A stretch of 64,000 nt of DNA from Porites lobata (Eukaryota; Cnidaria; Anthozoa; Scleractinia; Poritidae). Within the stretch, counting starts at the first letter, position 1. Each line of letters opens with the position of its first letter. The position numbers and the translations under genes are program-made. Location of the stretch: the NCBI GenBank assembly GCA_942486035.1, contig CALNXK010000023.1, positions 1,836,001-1,900,000 on the forward strand, read 5' to 3'. The notes under the pieces were generated by a model, which saw nothing but the letters and a program-made list of their open reading frames with translations, was not told the origin of the DNA and did not search any database. Shown here piece after piece: positions 1-15,200 of the stretch.

Positions 1-742
1 AACTACGGTACGCTTGACAACCAACGATTGTTTTTTAGCAACGAAAGACCTTAATATTGAATTAACGCTGGCGAGGATAAAGATGTAGTTTTTGTTTTTC
101 TATTTAATATTTAGCCAAAATAAAGCAACAGTTTGTTGACGGGAAAACTTAATAAGCGCGCCGCCCCCTTCGATTAAACGCTCTCCTGCCCTCTACCAAT
201 ACACGCCTCTCCTATCAGCCGCAATTTTATTAAGCGTCCCGGGCGCTTATTCGAGGAACTACGATAGTTTGATTCTAAATTGGAGTGTAAAGATGAGATT
301 TGGGAGTGTTACCATAGGGTTAAAGCCGCTGAACAGTATTTTTCTCGTTTCTACGCACGATAACTCTATCTTCCGAGTTCGCGTATGAAGAACCTTTAGC
401 GCAGCCACTGAAATGCGTTTCTGTAAAGCTACGTGCAAACGGACGCAACAACTTCCAAAATTGTTCGTAGCTAAAAGTTTGACCGGGTTTCAAACTTTAA
501 TTTGCGCAACTACTCTCAACAACATGCAACAGCGTGTGCAAACAGACGCAAGATGTAACATCCGACAATATTACGTCCGTTTGCATTGTGGGGTTTACAA
601 ACTGCGAAAAGTGGAGGAATTTGAGCTCCTTGGCCCCGTGTCTTGCCCTATGTAGCTCACAAGCTCCCTATACTGAGTTAAGAGAATGAAATTGCTCGCA
701 CTCTACCTACTCAGTCTAGCTATTCTAAAGCCAGTCACCCAC
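1..742. other. Non-coding, intron of the dynein gene
   Basis: Exon 48 of the dynein gene ends at 743 with a GTGGGT donor, so this stretch is the beginning of the next intron. I looked on the minus strand for the expected second stalk helix and found no matching exon. The small open frames here have no recognisable content. Confidence 0.6.
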
Positions 743-3209
743 CTTTTCTCTCTTGGGTTTTATCTCTCTAGCAACAGAGCAGTATCCCATAACAGCGATC
801 ACGAACTTGAGTAAACCAGCTCCTGCTCTGCTGACTTCCCTCATCTCCTCCACAGTAATGTTCATCTCCTTCAACATCTCTCTGCACCGCTTCACCTGGG
901 AAAGAGATGGGACAAGCAAAATAATTGGTTTGATACAGAAAACGTCATTGGTCAGTAATTTTTTTAGCTCTAAACTAAATATAACGCGATGAAGAATGAT
1001 ACATTCAAATTGATTGTTGTAGTGGACGAGGTAAGTGTAAGTGTCACGTGGTGATAGCGTCCTTAAGCAACTAAAGCATCATTCACACCAAAGTTTAAAC
1101 AAAAGTATTTAAACAGGGTTTACATTTGTTTTCGTTATAAAAGCTGCCTACTGTACTGTTTTCGACTGCAAATAAGTGCAACTGGGTGTTGTGTTAAAGC
1201 TCATTTGAATTCTGTGTAAAAGCCTGTGTTCCAGTTTTCTGTTAATGTTTTTCATTTTTAAAACCTAGTTTAATCAAACATGTTTAGCAGGTTTGAATAG
1301 GGCAAATGCTATTGACTTCTACTGTGGTGCTGCTCACTGAGTCTTGTAGTTTTAAGTCCTATTCTCCTTTACTACTTAGAACGATCGAAGAGGGCTGACG
1401 CGTTCGTTCCAGACAGATAGTTAGTTAGTTTGATATGACCTCTCGGTGTAGCTTTGTTTCCATATAATCGTCCGTATAGTCCCCACCATACCAAAATATC
1501 GAGGCGAACGAGACACGATTATATGGAAACCTTAAAATTATCTACTCCTTCAACGAAAGCTTTCATTTGCACACTCACTGCACTGAAAGGCCTACACACA
1601 GTACCTGCGCTGTAGTGATTCCATCAACGTCCATTTCTGTCAAAGACTTGAGGAAGTTTGCTTCTGACATCATCCCTTTGGCTTGTTTCCATGACACTTC
1701 CTTATAGCCGCGCATCACTACAATGCACTCGGACACCATCTGCACTGCACGCGGGGGTTTGGCAAACGATCTGCGCGAGAAAATGAGGGGAAAGATTAGT
1801 CACAGGGTTACTGTAACCAGGCTAAAAAATTTTGAGTAGTGCTCAAGCATCACGTTTACAGCAAAAGAGAAAGGCAAACGACAGAGATGACCATACGATT
1901 ACTGATACTTCATGAACTTTTTCATGGATGAGACAACACTCATCGTGACGCTGCAAAAAGCATGGGCATTAAATGGCTTGAAGTAACTACTCACGAGGTC
2001 ATCCCTGCCTTAAAGGAGCTGTGTCACGAACTTTATCGAAATTCAAACAATGGGATCTGCCACTAAGGGCCAATGAAACTTAAGAAATTACTCAGTTTAG
2101 GGTCTGTTTGCACGGACATTGGGGACCCCAGGTAAGTGAGGCAACCCGCTTAGGTGGGGTAACCCGTCTGTTCATACAATCTCTCATATGGTCACCCCAC
2201 CTATCATGCAAACGCGATCAAATTGATGAGAGATTGTATGGACAGGCGGGCTACCCCACCTAAGCGGGCTGCCTCTCCTACCTGGGGTCCCCAACCTCCA
2301 TGTAAACAGGCCCTATACTGAGCAACTTTTTAAGTCTTTTTGCGAGTAAGGACGCGTAATTGGGATTATTGGCAATATAAACTAGACAGCCGTGACGTCA
2401 CAGCCACTTTAAGCCGTTTGCCAAAAACGTGAGGCTAAATATTTTTATTAATTTACGCCTGAGAAATGTAAGATTACGTACAGAATTGCCTTCATTAAGA
2501 GAATTATCGTTTTTCTCGCGATGTGGTCGCCATCTTGTTATCCGTGGGACGATCTGTTACTTAATAAGAAATTCAAGGGGTTCGCATGAGATGGTTTTTT
2601 TGCGGTCAGCAAGGTTTGCATCAGTCTCTAGCTTGCGTAAAACAGCTTATAGGAACGTTGTTAAACAAGGATTCTACACCAACAGACATTTGAGCACGAC
2701 AAAGGATTTCACTGGAAGGTTCTTTTTAAAAAAATGCCATCTTGCGCAGGAGCATTTTTTCTTAAAATATTTGATCAACATCAGATATCCACGTAGGAGC
2801 AAGTTACCAACACCTTACACGCAGAGATTGTCAGCGAAATACTTGATGGAAGGGTGGAGTTACCATCTGTTCAGTACCTGATTTCAGTGACATCAGACTT
2901 CTCTAGATCCTGTAAAGCCAGTTTTGCTTCCTCTAACGCCGGAAGTGCCAACGCAAGAGCTTCTTCCGCTTCCGTTTTCTCTACGACAATTTCCTTGTTC
3001 TGTTCAGCGATCTCTTCTTTCTTGCCTACAGCCATGGCTTTTTTCTCATTAGCTAGCTCAGTGGCGCGCTGAATTTCCACCAACAGTTTCTCGCAGGCTT
3101 CGCTCTTTTCAGTAACGGCTACTTTTTGAATTTCCAACTTTTCGTTGAGTTCTTTAAGTTGCTCACTGGCTGCCAAAAGTTTGCTGAGACCGCCATCAAG
3201 ACGATGACA
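743..3209 (-). CDS. DNAH10: DNAH10 exons 46-48, stalk helix 1 and microtubule-binding start
   Basis: Exons are 2,878-3,209, 1,605-1,770 and 743-895, encoding residues 3,230-3,446. Exon 46 is almost entirely a Glu/Lys/Ala-rich coiled coil (stalk CC1) ending KSDVTEIR. Exon 47 starts FAKPP, the usual beginning of the microtubule-binding domain. Exon 48 ends EIKPKREK. The returning helix CC2 is outside the window. Confidence 0.94.
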
Positions 3210-6200
3210 CTAAAAAAAAAGAGAGAAAGAGAAATGAGAACGTTGACCCAACCAACTTGACCTAACATTTGCGTCGCTGAACATTTTTTGTGAGGCTAAC
3301 AAATGGACAACCCCTTTCAGGATGAAACGCTGGTAGCAATTTGTCATAAAGCATGGTAAAAGAATGTGTACCTCCGATGTCCCTCAAAATGTCAAAATGT
3401 ATATCATGATTCGGCCTCTCAATGGGTTCCTGCAGACATGGTTTGTGACGCGCGTTTTCCATCAAATCGTAGGTTGTTCAACAAAATCGTCAGATATTGT
3501 CAATTGTTTTGCACGGTAACGTAACTAGCGAGCTCAAACAACCACGACGACGACAAAGAAGACAAGAAAATAATCAACAACGGAACAGGTTTAATAAGCA
3601 AAACAGACACTCTGAACTTTAGCACACCTTTTGGCAGAACTCTTTGCCATCACCGCACGATTTACGTTGTCAAACTTGATTTGAACAGGGAATGCGCTTA
3701 TCGCTTTAATCTCTAAGATCGTCGTTTCATCCATAGCGATCGTCGCGACTTGGGCTTGAGAAAGTGCGAACATTATGCATACTTGATCAAAGGGCACAGA
3801 CGGGAAACATCATGATGAAATAACTTACTTGTTCCAAAACAAATTTATCTTTCTCTTCCAGTAACTTGTTGTATGTGTTGATAAAATCCAGATAGTTCTT
3901 GGGCGTAGTGTAGTTCACTCTCCTCAGCTTTTGAAGAAACGTTTTACTGAACACTCCAACGGTTTGATGTACGTACACCACGTGGTTAACGACACTCTCA
4001 CGGTGTTCATCAGGAATTTTGTCATTCTAGAAAAAAAATGCTCCAATAAATAAATAATATTGGACAATATTTCATTTAGCCTGGGTGGCAGGCTTTCAAA
4101 CTGGAAAATGAATGGGAAAATTCGGGCGTGCAAGGACGCGAAGGGGATCATGCGCGTGTTAGCGCGCTCGAACTCTGCATTCCCCTTCGAATGCCGACGA
4201 CGCAGGCCATATGACATTGTATCCTTAGGACATACGCAACAAACTCAAACTATTAACGTATCTAAAGTTAACTCTACCCTTTGTCCGATTCGGATCTAAG
4301 AACTTAAAGTTGAATTCTGTACGGTACCGTCTCTGTTTTTAGGGTTAAAACTGTGTTGAATTTGTCTGCTGTCCTGAGTGAAAGAGTTTAAATAGGTGGG
4401 CATCACCAAGTACTGTACGCCACAACTGTTCAAGTTACAAACGAGGCACAGCGAAACACCAGTCAGTACACACACGAAGAGACTATCATAAAATTTATTA
4501 TAGTCTCGGCGTGTGTGTACTGACTTAATGTGTAGTCTCACTTAATGTGTAACTTGTAGTTATTCTAGTTGAACGAGCAGTTTCCAAAATCGCGCGCCTT
4601 CAAGGAGGTACAAGCTAGCTGAGTGAAAACTTCGCGTGAGTCAAAATAAGGAAAAACTTACGTTTTCTCCCAAAAACACCGAAGCAACGGCGTGCAAAGC
4701 TTGTTGCGGCCAAGCTGTAAACCAGTCAATGATGCAGTTATTGACGAGACCTGGGAAGTTTCGGCAGCGAGTCCTTAGGGTCTCTCCCACAGGCGACATG
4801 GCCAGCACGATGTGAAGATTATTGGCGCATTTGTTAACAAAGTATTGCCAGATAGATTCCCGTGCGGGTGGCACTCCTACTTTGTTTGCTTCGTCTCGAA
4901 CCTGTGAAGGGGAGGACACGAGTTTAACGACGGACACGAGTTTAACGACAACACTGTATCAAATCATTAACCCTTTAAGTCCCAATAGTGCTCAAAATCA
5001 ATTTTCTCCTAACGATATCTATAGACTATCATGAGCAAAGTCTATGAGAATTAACAAAATGATCACAAAGAGAAAAATATTTGATCTTTTACCAAATTCT
5101 CTCAACTAATTCTTCAAGGAAATGTATGGAGATCAGTTTGGAGAATTTGTATGTGGATATTGGGACTTAAAGGGTTAATACAGTAAGCCAACTGATAACC
5201 GGGAAGTAAAGAAACCTATCAGACCAGCAAAGAGACTTCATCGATAAAGGTTTAGCTGTTCTAAAGTCGACAAAGTACAAAATAATTTTCGCAACTTGTC
5301 AGGATCACAATCTCCCCCACGCCCTTCAGGGTTCTCGCTATTTAATGTCTAAGAGGGTCTAGGATGTATAAGTAGGTAACTGAGTGCTGTATAGGCAATA
5401 TCAGGCTTTCACTCTCTCACTTTACCCTTTATCCCCACAAAGTAGACGGCTCAAACATCCAAGTAGCCGGTATTTTTAGCCGGTTGCTCGCACTTAAGGA
5501 GAACCCTGGGTGGGGGGTGGGGCCTTATGCAGACCCCATTAATTGTCCTTACTTACCTGTCCGATAATTCCTTCTTTTTCGTCATCGGGGAAAAGCGCGG
5601 GAACCATTCCTGACGTCAGCATGTTGTTGATGAGTTCAAGGAAACCTGAAAGCAAATACAATAGAAACTACTGTAAGATCGATCTAGTGGGGAAAAATAC
5701 CAGATTTTACCATAACCTGAAAAAGCCGAAGTAGAAAGTGTATTCAGATAATTTCCATGTGGTTGCCGGCCATTTCCATACACAAAGTCATTTCGCTGAA
5801 CGGCGTAGTCGATTGCCTGCTACACTTTAAAACTGATTCCTCCAAACTGATTCTACTCTCCCCTCACATAGCGCAGTTTCTGGGCAACAGCTGAGAAGAG
5901 GACGCGAGCTGCCCAAAAGAAGCTAAAGGCAAGAGCAGAAAAAACGGCGAAACCATAGTGTTACAATAAAACTAACGCTTTTGCTGCTTACATTACATCT
6001 AAGGGCCTATTTACATGGAGGTGGAGGACCCCAGATAGGTTAGGTAACATGCGGCGGGTTACCCCACCTATCCATGTAAACGTGATCAAATTTAAAAGAG
6101 AGATTATGTGGACAGGCGGGTTCCCCACCTAAGCGGGTTACCTCACCTACCTGGGCTCCCCTACTTCCATGTAAACAGGCCCTAATACTGCAGTGGTACA

Positions 6201-9200
6201 GCAAGTCAAAAGCCAACTGCTAGCCGCACCTCGTCCTGAAGTATTTGACAAAACTACGTGCGACGTCAAATACGTCAGCTACATTACCTTCCTGTGCTAC
6301 ATGAGCATCAGTGAACAGGAAAACCATTTTCTTGTTTTCCAGCCCTAGTTTTGAATAAAGTCCTTTCAGGTCCTCTCTGAAAGCGTTCTCGTCATAACCA
6401 CGGGTGAGCGTGATCTCAAACACCTCGCACCCTGCAGAAAAGGCGCCCAGCCTGGTGAGGGACTGTTTCCCACTGCCTCCTACTCCTACCAGCAGGGCGT
6501 GACCTTTTTCCATGCGGATCACGCGGTGTACACGCGTCAAATGCTCAATGGCGTCATCAAAGAGAACAAGATTCATGGGCACGTGGTCCATGTTGTATTC
6601 CTCTAGGATCTGTAATTGAAGATAAAACAGAATGGTTTATTGCCAGAAGTTTCTGTAGAAACTTCTAAAAATGTCCCTGTGCGAATAGTGTCATGATACC
6701 TCTCTTTGAGATAGGAACTGGCAGTTAAACCTTTAATACAGACTAAAACAGGACAGAGCCAAGTGTCCACAGAACAGAAGTGTCCGTATCATAGGAGATG
6801 GGATTGTACGAAGTTTGGCTTCGTCAGGACCAAATGAAGAGGATCAACTGTGGCAACAGAGTGGCGAGCAACTTCCTCTATTCCAAAGCTCTCTAGGGTT
6901 CGCTCTTGTACGGTCTCCGATCGCACGCCACATCAAACAACACCTTTGTATCTGCCGTTTGAAATCTGCTCCAGAGGAATTAACTTACGCTGCGTGCTAA
7001 AGATCTGATAGGTGGAAATCAACAAGAGCAAACCCACACGTCCAGCCGTCTTTTCGGGGGACGAGCGCGAGTATATTTCCCGAAAAGCGGCTGGTAGTCG
7101 AGCCTAAAAAAGTCAAGAACAAGAAGCCAATAATGAGAACAAGTCCACCCTAACCTCATCAAACACAGCCTTAGCAGCTTCATAATCCACAATGTCTTCG
7201 TACAAACGTGGGTCTTCAGTTAATGCGTTACGATAATCCCCAAACAGTATCGGCTCTCTGTTGACTAAGTCCAGGTGGTTTGTAAAGTTCTGCTCGACCA
7301 GCTCGTTGACGTAACCCTGAGAAATGAGAGTAAAGCATATAATATAGTTTGGTAAACAGAAAATACCTTAGGGGTAAACTAAAAAGAATTAAGGATGGTT
7401 TAGAAAGGGGGAGATAAGCAAAGATTAACATTGGTTAGCATAGATTACAATCGACAAAATTGTAAAACTCATGCTACACGTTTATACGGCACCTTATACG
7501 TTTCTGGGAAACTGCCCACCTACCCCTCCCTTATGCCAACATTAACACGTACTCTTAATTAGGTCAAAATGTTGGCTTAGGGGACGGGTAGGTAGGAAGT
7601 TTCCCAGAAACGTATGAGGATCCCGAATTTTCGACAGTTAAAAATTCGTGCGTTTAGGTGTGCTCTTCACACCCTAACCCTACGAAATTTTTAACGAATA
7701 GCCGTGAAAAATTTGAACACCAAAATAGAGTTGAAACTTTTTAGCCACTACGCTGTACGGTCAAAAATTTTTCTGGTGGAATGGCAAAGCCGTTTTAAGC
7801 GAAGGCGTGGTTGCATATCGATGTTGGTAACTCAGTTGGGAGACGCCACTTTGGATTTGCCAAAGCAGCGCTCAAAACTGTAATCTATTTCGGCAGCTCC
7901 GTGTGAACAGTGGGAAAATATTGAACGGTTTTGGTGAACGAACCGTCCTATCAAATTTTCCAGCGGGTCGGAAATTCGTCCGGTGAACGTAGCCTTTATA
8001 TGCGAAATGTTGTATATGCGAAATAACCTTCACCTTGCGCTACATTTTTAAGCCAATCACAAAACGACATTTGACGAGAAACTTGTCTTTTGTAACAGGG
8101 CATGTTTTCCTTTGAAAAACAAAATGCTAGTCAAAACTTACATTGACGATCTTCTTATCTGACGAACTGATCAGACGGTCGTAAAACACTCTGAGACACT
8201 CGTTCTTCCACAGTCGAACAAACTGTCCAGGATTATCAAACCTGTCGGGCGTGCTTAGGCATAGTCCCTGGGTGATACGGGATAAGTCACGCAGATTGAA
8301 GATGTAGTGGAACTTGGAAGGGGTGGGTGGCAGGTTCTGTATGATCTTGTTATATAACTCCAGAGTTGCAGACGTGATTTTTGAGGCCAGCTCTCTAACC
8401 TCCTTTTTGAATGGCTCCAAATGGCCGTTCAGAATCGAGAAGTAGATTTTGGTAAGTGATTCCTGTGACGGGAAGGTGACGTTGAAAACACTGAAGAGAG
8501 AGATGAAGCGCGGGTCCACTTCATTGCGACCACCACCAGGCTAAAAATAGGTTTCAAAACTAAGTTAGAGGAAAGGCGTAGGCTTGTTGAACATGCGTTG
8601 TAATGAGATGTTTCATGAACAAGCATTTATTTCTTCACAACGAACAACAAATTTTACAGTCAAACCACCACCAGAATTCATTAATGGAAAAAAATTAGTT
8701 TGTTTTCAAATCCATTCATAAAATGAATAATTCAACGGTCAAAGTACCTCGATTCAATAATCAAATAGGTTTGTTGAACATGTCTGTTGTTCAATGTTTA
8801 GATGTTTTTTCATGCCTTTAATCAAAATAAACTAGAAAGACAGACCGCAAACGCAAAAGAAACTGACAAACGAACGAAATCCAAATTTACACCGACCTCA
8901 ACAGGCCTAGGTCTGTTGCACTGAAATTGCAAACTGGCGTACATGTAACAGTTTGTTTGGTTTGAACTCAGAACTTTCAGAAAAAAAGGAGGAATTTAAA
9001 GTGTAAAAAAACAGTAATCGAATCAACATTCGATTATTGAATGGATATGGGATTGTTCAAAATTATTGAATCAACAAATGAAATCTTAAATGAACAATGG
9101 TAAACCTGGTTTGACTGTAACAGAAAGCATTAATTTTTGGAGAATTAGGAAAGACACCAGCGTCATGGAGGCACCAAATCTGACTTTTGAACAATGGTCC

Positions 9201-12200
9201 ATTAATTTCAGATTATAAGCTATTGAGGATCTGTTTCCCCACGGTCCTGTTTGTTTTTTTTGTTTGTTTTTTTTGCAAGCGGTGTAAAATGGTGAAAAAA
9301 CTTTGATTTGCTTAGTAAAAGAGAAAGAGGCCGCGATCCCTGTATATCCTGGCTAACAAGCAGGCTCGTTGGTCGGTCAAGAAGTTGATTTTTGTTGTTT
9401 TTAATTCACGAGCAACCGGGCTAGCGCAGCTCATGTAATCAAACGCTGAAAGCCTTCAGTGTGTGTCAAAAAGCAGGGAAATGGTGACCTCACGTCCTAG
9501 TAGCTTGCGTGCATGCAAACGTGCTAAACACTCCGTACCTTTCCCATGGCAGCCACAAAGCCGATATCCCGGTAATTCTTTAAGTTGAGTTCCTTGCCCC
9601 TGTCGTACATGCCTCCCTTCTCTAGCAGTAGCTTCAGTAATGCTATTGGCTGCTGTGTGCCATACTCATCCACCTGTGGCATATTCATGTCATCCATGAA
9701 CACTAGCAATCTCTTCCCCATAGGGGGACCGTAAGTGTCTTTTGTCCTCTTTTCTACGTTGGCCTCAAGGTTCCTTTGTACGTCCATGGAAGTTGTTCGC
9801 GAAGAGAAGTTGATATTAAGCAGGAGCTGTGAGTCAGGAGGGACAAATAAAGTCAACAAGAAATGAGTTTATGTAAATAACAAAAAACTGACGATCGTTA
9901 GCCAACAACCGATAGGCATCTCACATCCAACAAGCGCGAGTGGAATAATTGTTTTATTAAAAACGCCCAAAAAAATATCGAGAATTTTTCCTTACTATAT
10001 TTGCAAAACAACCGATTTTTTTCAGCTTGTTTTCAATTTTGAGCAGACGCGTACAGTTATCATATTTGGAGAGCACGGTATAATGGCTCATATACCATGA
10101 TGGCTAAGCCAATCAGAGCTCTAGAAATGCATTATCCAATGATTCAGTTTTTAATAAAAACAGATAGCCAACAGCGTGACATAGCTCCTTTAAAGATAGA
10201 TAATAAAGCGCTTAACATACGAGGAATAAGGTGGACAACTATTATTAAGTTCCAGAGCTGCTATTCGGACAAAGACAATTTTCATAGATGTAGCAAAAAC
10301 CTTGAGTCCCTGATAACATACCGTAGAATCCTTGTCGAGACTCCTTAGAAAGTTAGCGGTGGTTGCAGACTTAGAAGTACCAGTCTCTCCCACGAGTACC
10401 ACCGGCCTCTTAATCCTGACCATCAGTTCCAGCAGCCACGTTGTCCTCACAGTGTCCACAGTTGGAACCAAAATCTCAGAGAACTTTTTTTCGGGGTCGT
10501 GAACATACTCCGGGATTACGTCCACCCAGGGGACCCAGAGAAGCTTCTTCGAGTCAAAGAAATATTCGAATAACGTGGACTGGGCGCTAGGAATCTCACC
10601 TAAGCAGACAGGGAACGTGGACTGAGTTAGCGAATACAAAGAAGAAAGGGATAAATTTAGGTTTCTGGGAAACTGTCCACCTACCCCTCCCCTAAGCCAA
10701 CATTTTGCCCTAAATGAGAAGTGTTAATTTTGGGTTAGGGGAGGGGTAGGACGGCAGTTTCCCAGAAACCTAGATTGATCCGAAGAAAGTTGAGGGGGTT
10801 TTATGAGACTATGCTGCAAAATCACTTAGCATAGAAACTGAAGTTATTCCTCAGTCACTGTGTAGTAGCCTGGGTATTGTCACTTTATTTTTCAATTTCA
10901 TTCTCGGTAAAAAACTGTAACTGGAAAATAGTCGAGGCTCACGCTGGGTATTCATCCGTAATAGTCTCCACTTCACGCTAGTTCCAGTTCACTTAGGAGA
11001 AAATGAAGTGGGTTTCACTATCACGGCAACAAAAACTCGAAACCAGTTAAAGAAGAATCTGAGACATGAAAGACCAAAATTGCAAACAGTTTCGCCGAGA
11101 TTCAGATCTTTGTGTGAGGGTGTTTTTTCGCGCGTAAGGTATTCGAGATATTTAACCTGAATTTATACAGCTTTGCATCAAATGGCATGTTGGTGTCCCT
11201 GCAACACGTCACATGCAAAACAGCATAACCGCCTTGTCAACAACACAAACGAAATCATACCTGGTCCAACAACAGACCCCTCAGCAGGATTCTGAGGCAA
11301 AGTAGCAATTCTTTTGACAAACCCATCAAACACAGTCCGCCCATTCTCGAGCAGGCCTCCCCCTAAAGACCAGGTTAATGCAGATATGAATATGGCCTCT
11401 GTTGTCTCAGAACCAAGGAAGTTCGCACTTTCTGCAGGGGGAAGCAGCGCATCCAGCATCTGGGACAACTGAACAACCTGACAACGGAAATAATCAAACT
11501 TGTCAGTGGTTATCTTTGTCTACATATTCTTCCTCACAGATGTAAGTTCATCATTCATGTCTTGAAAAATAGCAATCGAATATTAAAAGAGCTTCTCTAA
11601 AAAAGAACTCGACATGCCGTATACTCTTTGATGGACACATGGCAAGTTAAGACCTTAAAACAACCGTGGGACGAAAAAAATCACGAGGGACGTGACAATC
11701 TTTAGTAGTGTCCACCTCTATTGACTATCTCCAGGTAACACTTAAACTGGAGCTCAGCTTTGTAGCGCAGTCCCAACCATGTAAACGTGGTTTAAGTGTT
11801 CTTAATGTAACAGCTCATTCAAATTTTGAAGATTTGTTCGTATTAATATGCCTTCTCAAGATAATTTGTATGTTAATAAACCACAGCAAAGACACGCCGA
11901 TCAGACAGCCTAGAAAACAACCTGTGCCGGGAATGTCTTTCAGTCGATCAAGAGGGTAAGCCTACAAGCAGATACACCTATTCTAGAATAAAAGAAATTA
12001 TGTTTCGATGTAAGCCCTTATATTCGTCCTTCATCCACTTTTAGTTGGAGAAAGCAACAGCACAAAAGCAAAACAAACAAACAAACAAACAAACACGACA
12101 CGGTCCTGTAGAAAGTAACCGTTCACGAAATTCAGTTCCTTCTTATGACTGTCATTATCTGCTATTATTTCTCATCAATTTTCATCCCGATTTTCCTGTA

Positions 12201-15200
12201 GGCCACAATATTGGCCTCGATTAGTCTTTGCGTGCCTAACATTTTAACAATCGCGTTCGTCAGAACGCCTCCTAATCTGGTGTTCCTGTGATTCGATTTC
12301 GTTTCCGCATTAAAGTGGCGAACGCGGATCTGTAATCAATGATTACCTCTAGTAGAATACAAATATGGAAATTTTCTCTTTTTATTTTCACATAAATCGA
12401 TGAAAATTTCAAAGCAGTCCCATTCACTCACTTACCATGTTCAGATTGGTGAGAGGGATGATAGTTTTTAACTTCTTTCCTATCTTTCCCTCGACGATTC
12501 CTTCAAGTATGAGGTCTATACAGGGTGGTACATATTTCTCAAACAGTCTGTTGAGCTCCTCCCTCTCCTTATCGCTTCCACGAGCATTACACCACTTCTC
12601 CCAGTAAGGGTTATATCCCAGGTTCTTGGGATCCACGTACACCATACCACACCGCGATACAGTAGCTGGGGACGCGTAGCGGAGATCTGCAACCTGAGGA
12701 GATAGTTGAACCCTGTAAGGTCTGTGTTTAATTACAAAAGATTCCCTTTCATGTTCCCGACCTTTGGTTAACTTAAGAAACAAGCAAGCCAAAGGGCAAC
12801 AGGGTGGTAACGATAAAATACAGTCAAACCTCCACTGAAATGTCAGCTGTCCTTCTCCACCTAACCCACCGCGCGTCCCGTTGGTTTGGGGAAGGGATGG
12901 CTGATTTTTTAGGCTTCTGATAGGGAAGCGTCCCTTTTGTGGAGGTGTCCGCAACAGTAAAAGGCGTTGTGGGCGTTGTTATTGTACACTCTGCGCATTA
13001 CGGGAAGGTCTGCGAAACGTAGGTTATTTTTGCGTGATGTTTGACCATTTGGCAAATGTAAATTTTAGCAAGGATCACTGGGATGAAAAGGAAGAATTGA
13101 CGCAATAATCTAAAATTACCACAAAGAGTTCAATTGTTCTATTTTCAGCCTAATATACAACTATCGCTGCTGCAGTTGTCCTTGCTAAAATAATTCTGTG
13201 TTAGGAGTACCATCCTCATTAATTATTCAATTTTCGCAGAAAATCGAGCAGAGTTCGTGTTGATCCTTTCAGCCACTTTCAAACAGTTGGGAAACCACTT
13301 TTCTCGGTCGAATAAAAATGGCTCGTTAAGTTTACAGTCATACCTCAAACAACAAAGCACAGTGTTTCTGCAGCCGAATTCTCTCGCCATTAGCCAGCGT
13401 CAACAGCCTGTTGTCGTCCATGACAGAATTCATGTTTTCAACCCATAAGGCGTCAACATCGCCATCAAACACAATATACTTCCGTTCGTTTTTGTCGGTT
13501 GGTTTATTGATCTCACGGAAGATGCAGGATAGTAATCCATCAGTCCAGTCCCGAGTTACTGGATCCAATGTTCCGTACAGCTCTACCACTGTACAGGCCT
13601 TGGCATTCATCAAATACAGTTTAGTGGACATACCCAGGCTGAAAAACAGAAAAGAAACACAGAAAGTCAACTCAAAGCTGGATATCCTTGGGAAGAAGTC
13701 TTTCTGAAAGGTCTCAGCCTTTAGACAGTAAATTCAAATTAAAGCTGAGCAGGCCAGCTACTCCTTTACGCTTTGGATGCAGATTAAACCGCCTAAATTT
13801 TTCTTCAACTTGAAATGGCTGACTCCATAAGCAAATACAAACTAGAGACGAGTCTTTTACTACGAACAAGTAGATACCGAGAGAGCCTTTAACAGAAAAT
13901 TCCAGGCCCCATTTATAACACAGAAACCAGTCTACCTGCCTCCTGGATTGCGCAACTTAAGAGGTTTAACTGTAAAACACTAGCAGGGAACATAAGGCAA
14001 ATTTTGTTTGACAGTGAAGCCAAAACATACTGAACAAACAAGTGCACATGACAAGTAACAACTGAGACCTTCTAACAGTACTGTCCTCTTCACCAGGACC
14101 TTTCCAAGGTAGCGCTGCCTTTAGAAACTAGAAGGGATTGGGTGACCGGAGAGGCTGTGGCACGGCAGCTCCGTTGTTCTTAGTTTTGCAATTACTTTTT
14201 CCTCTTTACTAGTCTGCTACACAGCCGTTTTTGGAGTCGTCACGCAACGCTCCTCCTCACTGTGAGGGAGGAGCGTTGCGTGACGACACTAAAAACGGCT
14301 GTGTAGCAGACTACCTCTTTACATCCTGACACTAATAAGCATTATGTGCACCAATAGCATAATTCCTTTAAGTTCTTAACAAAACGTTATCGTTCCGATT
14401 AGTGGAAGGTGGGTGTGGACAGGCAATCTTACCGTGTCTGCGCCTGTGCCAAGGTATTGATAACAACAGTCTTTCCTCCGCCGGTCGGACCAACGATCAT
14501 GGTTGTGTGACGCGTCAACATGGTCTCGTACATCTGAACAACTTTGTCAGCCTGTAAAACAATCACACATAAAATCTTCTAAGTAAGTGTGAACAGTATC
14601 GTCGCACAATGTTTTATAACAGCTTCGGAAATGAAAGAAAAGGAATCATCGTCATACACACTACAAATGACAAAATAACAACTTATTTTTTTAAAAATAT
14701 TAGCTCTTTTAGCAGGATCTCATGCTTGTAAATGAGGGTTTTGAACGAAACATTTGCTGCTAAGTGTTAACAAGTGTCGAGTTCTACAAAGTTTCGGACT
14801 ATGGACCGCGGCGTTAGACGTCCAGAATTGATCTGGATGAAATCTTCTGACTATCAAAAATATAATTTGGTGACCAAAAATTTCTGGTGTCGTTTGTTAT
14901 GCCGCACATTACAAAGTGCAGTTTGTTTGTTTGTCTTATTGTTCTTGCTGTTGTCTGTCTAACTAAGGTACTCTCTTGGATGTATTATTATGTAAAAATT
15001 CTTCTGAAATACCTGATGGGGAAGTAGTATATATTTGTTGTCTTGTAGAACCGCTTCCACAGCATCATTAAAATTTGGGTAGCGAACCCTCGGGCAGTCG
15101 AGGCCTGGGAACAAGTCAGCTATGAGGCCAAGGAAGAGTGGTACGTCTTCAAACACAAACTTGGGTAAATTCATGTCACGCAACGCTCGCATCAACACTA

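Noticed and set aside
2429..2881. 150-codon plus-strand open frame
   Set aside because: It overlaps the donor of dynein exon 46 on the opposite strand and lies mostly in an intron. The peptide has no recognisable domain and there is no promoter or splice support.
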